Shown here piece after piece: positions 1-8,500 of a stretch of DNA of 18,254 bases. Positions within the stretch are counted from its first letter, which is position 1. Each line of letters begins with the position of its first letter. The notes under the pieces were generated by a model. It worked only from the letters and a program-made list of their open reading frames with translations. It was not told where the DNA came from and did no database searches. A program made the position numbers and the translations under genes. Origin of the DNA: an uncultured Granulicatella sp. (lineage in GTDB: Bacteria > Bacillota > Bacilli > Lactobacillales > Aerococcaceae); NCBI GenBank assembly GCA_937891475.1, contig CALATC010000249.1, forward strand, positions 1 to 18,254. The letters are read 5' to 3'.

Positions 1-1
1 G

Positions 2-3000
2 ACCAACCAAATGGCACAAGCAGCGGCTAACTCAACCGAAATGGTTGACGGCATGAACCAAAAATTCTATGCCGTCACTCACAACACAGAGTTGACCAAA
101 CAACAAACGCAAGCTATCTTGACATTGCAAGACGCATTCGGTCAGACCGATGCAGCCGTTGAGAATTTCGCTACTCAATGGGCTCAAATGATTGCCAACG
201 GTAAGGTCCAAGGGCAAGACATGATGTCAATCATCAATGTTTTTCCGGAAATGAAAAACCAACTTAAAGAAGTAGCTGCGCAAGAATTGGGCATTACAGA
301 CATGACCCAAGAGAAATATGCCGAATTGCAGAAAGATGGCAAAATCACTGCTGAAATGGCGCAGAAAGCCTTGTTTGAGTTGCAAGACAAATACAAGGAT
401 GCGACAGCTAACTTCTCGACTACTATCGGTGGTCTTGAAAGAACTATCCAGTCTCGTATGCCGGCAGTAGTTGCAGCTTTCCGTGACCCAATTGACAAAA
501 TGAAAAACCCATTCTTACAACAGATTGGGAATTGGGTTGCTGATCCTAATACTGAAACTAAGTTTAAAGATTTAGGGGAACACGTTTCCAAAGGTCTAGG
601 CACTATCATGGACGCTTTCTCTAAGGTGTTTAATCTTGGTGATGGTACAGATAAACTTAATGGCTTAATGGACGGTCTTAATAAGTTTGTCGATAATCTG
701 AGCAAGAGTATTGCTAATAACGCCCCTAAAATCGTAGCTTTCTTCAAGGAAACCAAAGACAGTTTAGGTGCAGTTTTCAGCATTGGTAAAGACTTCGCTG
801 GGGGCGTTTGGGAAGTTGCCGTTGACATGATTAAAGGTGTCGCTGGTGCGTTTAACCTCATGACTGGTAACGGTAAGAAGGCTAAGTCACCAGTGACATC
901 ACTATCCAAGGCGTTGGGTGGCATTGCCGAACATAAGACGGCTATTAAAACAGTCGGCTCTTTGTTCGCTGCTTATTTCGTAGGCTCTAAAGTTGCAATG
1001 GGTATCACGGCAGTCGTCAAAGGTATTCATGCGTGGAGAACTGCCACCGTCGGTATGACTGCAGCACAAAAACTATTGAACCTAGCCCTTGCATCAAACC
1101 CTATCGGCTTGATTGTGGTTGCGGTAACCACGGCTATCACTGCCCTAGTGCTACTTTATAAGCACAACAAGAAATTCAAAGCCTTTGTCGATAACATGTT
1201 TAAGGCTGCAAAAAAAGCTTTTGACAAAATCTTCAAGGTGACTAAAGAAATCTTTGGCAAAATCATCGATTTCTTCAAAAAGGACTGGAAACAAGTCCTT
1301 TTATTTATTGCCAATCCTATCGCTGGAGCTTTTGCTCTGATCTACAAGCACAACAAGAAATTTAAGAAATTCGTTGATGGTATTGTTAAAAATATCAAAG
1401 ACGGTTTCTCTAACGCTGGTAAATGGCTTGGTAAGACATGGGATGGCATGAAGAAGACCTGGACGGGTGCGATGGACTCAATGACCAAGAGCACCAAGAA
1501 AGGCTTTGAAAAAACCAAGACTTACTTCACGGGTGGTGAGAAAGGTATTAAAGCCTTCACTAACACCGCTAAAAAACTGCTTGTCCTTTCGAATCCAGTA
1601 GTAGCTGGGTTTGAGTTGATGTATAAGCACAACAAACCATTCAAGAAATTTGTTGATAGCACAGTGGACCATGTTAAGGACATGGCTAAAGGCGTTGAAA
1701 AACACATGAGCTCCCTTAAGAAAGATTGGGGCGAAAAGTGGGACAATGTCAAGAAGTTCGCATCTAAAACGTGGGAAGGTATCAAGGGCAATGCTAGTGA
1801 AGCGATGATTGCTCTTGGTAAAGATATTGACAAAAACCATAAGGGCATCAATAAGAACTGGTTTGAAGGTTGGGAAAACTCTAAGAAATTCCTTTCTAAA
1901 AAATGGGATGAAATCGGAGCGTTAACGCAAGAAAAATTCGGTGTTAACATTACCAAACTAATCACTGATGCCTTAACCAATATCGGTAAATTCTTCAAAG
2001 ATACGTGGGAAAACGTTAAAAAAGGTTTCGGTGAGATGTGGGATGGCATGAAGAAACTCGCCGGAGACGGTATTAATGCTGTCATTGCCTTGCCAAACGC
2101 TGGTATTGACGGTATTAACAAACTGATTTCTGATTTCGGTGGTAGTAAAGAAGCTATCTCTAAAATTCCGAAAGTTAAGTTTGCCGGTGGTACTGGTATG
2201 TTTAGCTCATACCGAAACCCAATCACCAAACCTACGTTAGCTACTCTTAACGATGGATACGATAGTCCAGAGACAAACAATCAAGAAATGGTAATCTTGC
2301 CTAATGGTAAGTCATTCTTGCCACAAGGTCGAAACGTTGAATATCTCTTGCCGGCTGGCTCTGAAGTTATCAACGCTAGTGAGTTAGCAATGCTCATGGG
2401 CGTTGAACGTGGAGCGTTTGCTAAAGGTACTGGTTTCTGGTCTAAAATCTGGGATACGGCTACTAATGTTGCTGGCTCAGTGTGGGATACCATGAAGAAC
2501 GGTGTTGACAAGTTCATGAAGATGATTGAGTTTGTCACCGATGTCGTTAAAGACCCTGTTGGATCGTTGGCTAAAAAATTCAGCCCTAATGCTGATAAGT
2601 TAGCTGGTATGTTTAACCCACTCGGTAACGCTCTTTACAAGAAACCAGTCGAAGAAGCTAAGAATTGGTGGAAAGAACTTTGGTCTATGGCTAGTGCCTC
2701 AATGGATGAAGGCACGGTGGCAATGGGTGCTAAAGGTGATGACTATCGTTTCAAAGATAAGGCTAAAGACGCTGGTGCTGACCCGTGGGGTTATTTCTAT
2801 CGTGAGTGTGTATCCTTTGTTGCCAGCCGTTTGGCTAACCTTGGTGTAAAACCTAGTCTTTTTAGTCACCTCGGTAATGGTAACCAATGGATTTCTGCCA
2901 GCGTACCACACTTAAGTAGACCTAAACCGGGAACGGTTGCGGTCTACACTGGTGGTCCAGTATCAAGTAACCACGTTGACTTTGTAACGGCTGTTCATGG

Positions 3001-3991
3001 CGATACTTACGACGGTGAAGAATACAACTACGGTGGTAACGGTCAGTATCACCAATATGCAGGCCGTCACATTTCTAACGCTGCTACCTTCCTTGACTTT
3101 GGGGTGCGTGATAGTGGAGGTGGTGGTGAAGATAATAGTAAACCACTTAAGGACCGCAACAATCCACTTCAAACGTTGATTAAACGACAAGTTGGCGGCA
3201 TGTTCGAATGGATTAAGAAAACCCTTGGCCCATTGCTCAGCCCTCCGGGTGGTGGTGAAGATGGCCCTCAAGGGACTGGCGTTTCTCGTTGGCGTGAATC
3301 AGTAGTTAGAGCGTTGAAGGCAAACGGTATTGAGCCAAACGACTTCCGTGTGTCTAAAATTTTGGCAACAATCCAGCGTGAATCGGGTGGTGACCCTAAC
3401 GTTCAAAATAACTGGGATAGCAACGCCAGAGCTGGTACACCGTCAATTGGTTTGATGCAGACCATTGGTCCTACATTTAACGCATACAAACACCCCGGAC
3501 ATGACAATATCCGTAACGGATATGACAACTTGCTTGCCGCAATCAACTACATCAAGCATCGTTACGGGACTACAGACGCCGCCTTTAACCGTGTTGCAGC
3601 CTATGGCTACGCTAACGGTGGGCTAGTCCACAAAAATGGCGTTTATGAATTGGCTGAAGGCGATATGCCGGAATATGTTATTCCAACAGATATTGCCAAA
3701 CGTGGTAGAGCATGGCAGTTACTTACTGAAGCAGTGGCACGATTCGCTGGCGATGCCCCACAAGGTAATCACGATAACACTTCAGACCGTGAGCGTGTTT
3801 CTGTTCTCGAAGATAAGTTAGATGTCATGATTGGTTTGCTAAGTCAATTGGTAACTAATGGTTCTAACCCAATTGAAATCAGAAATGTTATTGACGGAAG
3901 AAGTGTGTCAAACGGTCTCGCACCGTTCATGACGAAAGCAACAAACGATTATGAACGCAGACAAGCGTTGCTAGGAGGTAGCATTATTTGA
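2..3991 (+). CDS. Tail tape measure protein with CHAP and lytic transglycosylase domains (5' partial)
   Basis: This is the tail tape measure protein. It sets tail length, fills the tail tube and is released into the cell envelope at infection. The frame is open to the window edge, so the true start lies upstream. Residue numbers here count from the first visible Met at 11. Hydrophobic segments lie near residues 310-336 and 354-382. Three YKHNK-x-FKxFVD repeats start at Tyr383, Tyr445 and Tyr538. Trp-rich helical repeats with W-x10-W spacing run from about 470 to 690, as is common in these proteins. A CHAP-like amidase/endopeptidase domain covers about 905-1035, with candidate catalytic Cys933 (motif RECVSF) and His988 (NHVDFV). 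Glycine-rich linkers separate it from an SLT-type lytic transglycosylase domain at about 1090-1215, with candidate Glu1124 in QRESGGDP and the GLMQT motif. The stop overlaps the Dit start. The family call is firm; enzyme activity is inferred from the motifs. Confidence 0.95.
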   Translation, partial: TNQMAQAAANSTEMVDGMNQKFYAVTHNTELTKQQTQAILTLQDAFGQTDAAVENFATQWAQMIANGKVQGQDMMSIINVFPEMKNQLKEVAAQELGITDMTQEKYAELQKDGKITAEMAQKALFELQDKYKDATANFSTTIGGLERTIQSRMPAVVAAFRDPIDKMKNPFLQQIGNWVADPNTETKFKDLGEHVSKGLGTIMDAFSKVFNLGDGTDKLNGLMDGLNKFVDNLSKSIANNAPKIVAFFKETKDSLGAVFSIGKDFAGGVWEVAVDMIKGVAGAFNLMTGNGKKAKSPVTSLSKALGGIAEHKTAIKTVGSLFAAYFVGSKVAMGITAVVKGIHAWRTATVGMTAAQKLLNLALASNPIGLIVVAVTTAITALVLLYKHNKKFKAFVDNMFKAAKKAFDKIFKVTKEIFGKIIDFFKKDWKQVLLFIANPIAGAFALIYKHNKKFKKFVDGIVKNIKDGFSNAGKWLGKTWDGMKKTWTGAMDSMTKSTKKGFEKTKTYFTGGEKGIKAFTNTAKKLLVLSNPVVAGFELMYKHNKPFKKFVDSTVDHVKDMAKGVEKHMSSLKKDWGEKWDNVKKFASKTWEGIKGNASEAMIALGKDIDKNHKGINKNWFEGWENSKKFLSKKWDEIGALTQEKFGVNITKLITDALTNIGKFFKDTWENVKKGFGEMWDGMKKLAGDGINAVIALPNAGIDGINKLISDFGGSKEAISKIPKVKFAGGTGMFSSYRNPITKPTLATLNDGYDSPETNNQEMVILPNGKSFLPQGRNVEYLLPAGSEVINASELAMLMGVERGAFAKGTGFWSKIWDTATNVAGSVWDTMKNGVDKFMKMIEFVTDVVKDPVGSLAKKFSPNADKLAGMFNPLGNALYKKPVEEAKNWWKELWSMASASMDEGTVAMGAKGDDYRFKDKAKDAGADPWGYFYRECVSFVASRLANLGVKPSLFSHLGNGNQWISASVPHLSRPKPGTVAVYTGGPVSSNHVDFVTAVHGDTYDGEEYNYGGNGQYHQYAGRHISNAATFLDFGVRDSGGGGEDNSKPLKDRNNPLQTLIKRQVGGMFEWIKKTLGPLLSPPGGGEDGPQGTGVSRWRESVVRALKANGIEPNDFRVSKILATIQRESGGDPNVQNNWDSNARAGTPSIGLMQTIGPTFNAYKHPGHDNIRNGYDNLLAAINYIKHRYGTTDAAFNRVAAYGYANGGLVHKNGVYELAEGDMPEYVIPTDIAKRGRAWQLLTEAVARFAGDAPQGNHDNTSDRERVSVLEDKLDVMIGLLSQLVTNGSNPIEIRNVIDGRSVSNGLAPFMTKATNDYERRQALLGGSII

Positions 3992-5553
3992 TAGGAATGT
4001 CAGTAACTTATGACGGTAAGAACTTAACCGAATTATTCAATGAAGGGCAAGGACGTACCGTTCCAGTGGATGTCACAAAAAACGTGGCAGCTAACTTCAA
4101 TAATAACTATCAAGACCAAGGGCGTAGACGCTACGGCCAGCAATTCCTATATAGCACCTTGTCAGTCAAACAGATTCAAGTATCGTTTACCCTAGTCGGA
4201 AACTACGACTACTTTAATACCATCGCTGAAACGCTGGGTGGGTATCTGAATGTAGATAAACCGAAACCATTGATTTTCGGCGATGAGCCCAACAAGGTTT
4301 GGGAAGCTATCCCGTCTGGTCAAGCGTCGCTTGCGGTTGATAAGAACACCGCACCGATTACTGCAACGGTAACGGTTACATTTGATGTTCCGAAAAGTTA
4401 CGGTGAGAACAAGGCACAAGCTCTAGTAAGTAGTGATGGTGAAACCAAGTACGGTAGCATTAAGAAAGTCTCTACTGGCCACTACAAGGCTACCTTGAAA
4501 AACTTTGGTACGGCTGAAACGTATCCAGACATTAAGTTGAAGTTTAACTCAGATAATGGCTGGGTTGGGATTGTGAAGTCTTCTAGCGAAAGCTATGAAA
4601 TCGGCAACCCTAATGAAGCTGACATGCAAGATGTTAAGCGTTCTGAGGTCCTTTTGGACTATCGAAATGCTGAAGATGTCAGACGAGGGTTTGCGTTAGG
4701 TCAAAAAAATGTTGGTCGTTTCAACGATGACACCGAAAACCTAAACGGAACATTAGGCTTGATTGATGTATTCAATCGCCCTAATATTGCCTTAACTTCA
4801 AGGGGCAGTGGTACACGTCAAAAGCAAGGGAGTTCTATTTCATGGGAGATTCCAGCGGATTCAAACGGTGAGAAAGGCTCACTTAACGAATATATCTGGT
4901 GGCGTGAAGTGTTTTGGTTAGGCTTGCCTAATCAGTACGGCTTCATTAAATTATCGGTAACGGATGAGAAAAATGAATTTCTCTACGGCGTGGAAACCAT
5001 GAAAACGGCTAATGGTCTTGATTGTGAGTATAACTTCCTTGTCAGCGATGGCAAAGGTGGTTATAAGATTGTCGAGAACAAGCATTTTTACGGTACACAC
5101 CTAGACGAACATAACCCCTTTAACTCAACTCGTGGGTGGTCAGATATCACCCGTAGAGATGATGAAATCACGTTCTACTGGTGGGGTTCGTATCCTAAAT
5201 TTAAGATACCAGCTCTAAAAGGGCGTAAATCTAAAAAGATTAATGTCTTACTAGCTGGCATCCAACAGAGCCCGATTGTGACCCACATGTATCTTGATGA
5301 AATGTACTATCGTAAAGATTTTGTCAGTGCTACCGAGGATATCCCTAACCGTTTCGGTAAAGGCACGGTATTGGAAGTAGATATGTCTAAAGGGAAAACC
5401 TTTGTCAATAATCTGCCAGCGTCTAACGAGCTGACTTATCTATCCGAGCCATTCGGTATCGGCACTGGTGAAACTGAAATCGACATCTACACATCTAGTT
5501 GGATAAGAACTGACCCGACTATTGAAATTTCTTGGAAGGAGCGTTATGTTTAA
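3988..5553 (+). CDS. dit: Distal tail protein (Dit), extended form
   Basis: Dit forms the hexameric ring joining the tail tube to the adhesion apparatus in siphoviruses of Gram-positive hosts. The N-terminal part (motif SVTYDGKNLTELF, then beta-rich sequence to about residue 135) and the C-terminal part (NELTYLSEPFGIGTGETEID) match streptococcal phage Dit proteins. At 521 residues it is about twice the length of a minimal Dit of roughly 250. The middle, about residues 140-400, is therefore an inserted or extended region, as in the so-called evolved Dits, where such regions are often carbohydrate-binding. The start chosen is TTG at 3988, because AGGAGG at 3973-3978 lies 9 bases before it. ATG at 3997 would sit 18 bases from that site. 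The TTG overlaps the tape measure stop (TTGA), which suggests translational coupling. Confidence 0.85.
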   Translation: MIGMSVTYDGKNLTELFNEGQGRTVPVDVTKNVAANFNNNYQDQGRRRYGQQFLYSTLSVKQIQVSFTLVGNYDYFNTIAETLGGYLNVDKPKPLIFGDEPNKVWEAIPSGQASLAVDKNTAPITATVTVTFDVPKSYGENKAQALVSSDGETKYGSIKKVSTGHYKATLKNFGTAETYPDIKLKFNSDNGWVGIVKSSSESYEIGNPNEADMQDVKRSEVLLDYRNAEDVRRGFALGQKNVGRFNDDTENLNGTLGLIDVFNRPNIALTSRGSGTRQKQGSSISWEIPADSNGEKGSLNEYIWWREVFWLGLPNQYGFIKLSVTDEKNEFLYGVETMKTANGLDCEYNFLVSDGKGGYKIVENKHFYGTHLDEHNPFNSTRGWSDITRRDDEITFYWWGSYPKFKIPALKGRKSKKINVLLAGIQQSPIVTHMYLDEMYYRKDFVSATEDIPNRFGKGTVLEVDMSKGKTFVNNLPASNELTYLSEPFGIGTGETEIDIYTSSWIRTDPTIEISWKERYV

Positions 5554-8500
5554 TGCAAATTTGGATTCATGATAAAAACATGCGTAAGGTTTGTGCCCTA
5601 AACAATAACGTTCCGGGCATGTTGCCCTACTCAAATAGTCAATGGCACACTTACCTTGAGTATTCAACCAGTACGTTCGATTTTACAATTCCTAAAATCG
5701 TCAATGGTAAAATGCACGAGGATGTAGCTTACATCAATGATCAAATGTATGTGTCATTCTTCTACGATAACACCTATCACGTATTCTATGTGTCGCAACT
5801 CGTTGAAAACGATGATAGTTTCCAAGTAACGTGTAATAATACCAATCTTGAGTTAGCTATGGAATCTGCACAGTCTCGCAAGGCAGATAAGCCACAGAAT
5901 ATCGCTTGGTATTTAAAAGAACTGGACTTACTAGGGAATGCCGGTCTTGAAATTGGCTTGAATGAAATTGCTGATAAAACAAGAACTATCACGTTCGATT
6001 CCCAAAGTGGTACTAAGTTAGAGCAACTTCATAGCTTGATGAATCAATTTGATGCCGAAATGGTATTTCGCACCGAGTTAAATCGAGATGGCACTTTGAA
6101 GAAGTTTGTGATTGACATCTACCAACAACCAGACGATCACCACCACGGTATCGGTAAGGTTCGAGGGGATGTTATTCTTTACTACCAAAACGGGCTAAAA
6201 GGTGTCCAAGTTGCTAGTGACAAGACCCAACTATTTAACGCTGGGTATTTCGTTGGACAAGAAGGAACTAATCTTGAGAGCGTTGAGTTTGAAGAAAAAA
6301 ACGAGCGTGGACAAGTAGAGTTTTACTCTAGAAAAGGCAGTCCGATGGTCTATGCACCGCTATCTATGGAAAAATATCCATCCACATTAAAAGATAGCGA
6401 TACAGATAGATGGACACGTAAGGACTTTGAAACCGAGTACAAGGATGTCAATGCGTTAAAAGGGTACGCTATTAGCACGATTAAGAAATACGCTTACCCG
6501 CTATTGACCTATACCGTCGATATTCAATCTAGCTTTATTGAAAACTACAAAGATATCAATCTAGGCGATACGGTTAAAATCGTTAACAATAACTTCAGGG
6601 GTGGTTTAACCCTTGAAGCTCGTGTGTCTGAAATGGTAATCAGTTTTGATATGCCATTGAATAATTCGGTTGTGTTTACCAATTTCAGAAAGTTGGACAA
6701 TAAACCGTCTGGCAGCTTGCAACAACGCATCGATGAGATTGTTTCTAAATCTCTACCATACCGTGTCGAGATCACAACCACGAACGGCACAGTGTTTAAA
6801 AATGGTGTTGGTCGTTCGACTGTTCGACCAGTCTTGAAACAAGGTGATAGAACAGTTAACGCTACATGGCGTTTCGTAATCGACGGTGCTATTAAGTATG
6901 TGGGGATGACCTACGACATGGTGGCATCACAGATTACCCAACCAACCGCCTTAACGGTTTCAGCATGGGTTGATAATAAAGAAGTAGCTTCAGAGGAAGT
7001 TACTTTTTTAAATGTCTCAGACGGTAGAAATGGAGTTAAAGGAGATAAAGGCGACCCAGGACCAGCCGGACCTAAAGGTGATAGAGGTAATGACGGCTTA
7101 CCGGGTAAAAATGGCGTAGGTTTGAAATCTACCACGATTACTTATGGCATGAGCGACAGTGATACTGTTATGCCTACGAGCTGGACTTCCAACCCGCCTA
7201 TCTTGGTCAAAGGTAAATACCTATGGACTAAGACACAGTGGATGTATACAGACCTATCTAGTGAGACTGGATACCAAAAAACATACATCCCACAGAATGG
7301 TTCTAACGGGAACGACGGACTTCCAGGTAAAGATGGCGTGGGGTTGGTAAACACTACGCTACGTTATGCAAAATCAACGGACGGTGTCAATAAGCCGTCT
7401 GGGGTTGTGGTAGCAGCATTAAATGATAAGTACCAACCCTCTAACTCTAAAACGGATAACCTTATCATGACCGGTCAACGTGTAAGATTGGAACAAGGCA
7501 AGACCTATATCTTATCTGCCGAAACCAATGGTAATTTCACAAACCAACACGTTACGACTACAAGCAACAACGATGCTACGATTTGGCTTGTCAATCCAAG
7601 TCTCAGTACGTGGGCAATTATTTCCGACAGTAACACGGCTAATGGTACGAGGTACACGCATAACCGTCCGACCGGTGAGTACGAAATTCGTATCAATACT
7701 TACACGACAGATAACTCTATCTGGGTTAAAAACATCGTATTCGAAGACGGTACATGGTCGCCAGATATTCCGACGGTAAACCCCGGTGAATACCTTTGGA
7801 CAAGAACGACATGGTTCTATTCAGACGGTACGAATGAGCAAGGTTTTTCAGTCGCTAAAATGGGAGAACAAGGACCTAAAGGAGACCGTGGTAATGATGG
7901 TATCCCAGGTAAAAATGGTATCGGTATCAGAAACACTAGCGTTCTCTACGGTTTATCTGCATCCGAAACTGTGCCACCTACGGCATGGTATGAGAATCCA
8001 CCAGCATTAGTTAAGGGGCAATGGTTTTGGACTAAGACGGTCTGGACCTATACTGACAATACCACTGAAACCGGTTATCAAAAAACCTATGTAGCCAGAG
8101 ATGGTAACGATGGTAATAATGGTATCGCCGGTAAGGATGGTGTCGGTATTCGTAGCACCACGATCACCTACGCACAAGGGACATCGGGTACAGTAGCACC
8201 AACGACTGGTTGGACTAGCCAAGTACCTAACGTACCAGCCGGACAATACCTCTGGACGAAAACTGTTTGGAGTTATACCGACAACACGAATGAAACTGGC
8301 TACTCGGTTTCTAAAATCGGTGAGCAAGGACCTCAAGGTATTAAGGGTGACACGGGTGCGAAGGGTGATAAAGGAGATGCTGGCCCGAAAGGTGACCGAG
8401 GTTTGCAGGGTGAACGTGGTTTAACCGGTCCCGCCGGGCCTCAAGGCTTGCAAGGTCCAAAGGGCGACCAAGGTATTCCCGGTGTCAAAGGTGTTGATGG

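Noticed and set aside
184..924. 246-residue minus-strand open frame opposite the tape measure gene
   Set aside because: It lies wholly within the tape measure coding region, has no ribosome site and gives low-complexity hydrophobic sequence typical of antisense shadow frames.
1522..2280. 252-residue minus-strand open frame
   Set aside because: Another shadow of the tape measure gene, with Pro/Ser/Leu-rich composition mirrored from Lys/Gly/Phe codons.
5532..5552. Earlier TTG start for Tal
   Set aside because: It overlaps the AAGGAG ribosome site; ATG at 5553 has proper spacing and gives the family N-terminus MQIWIHD.
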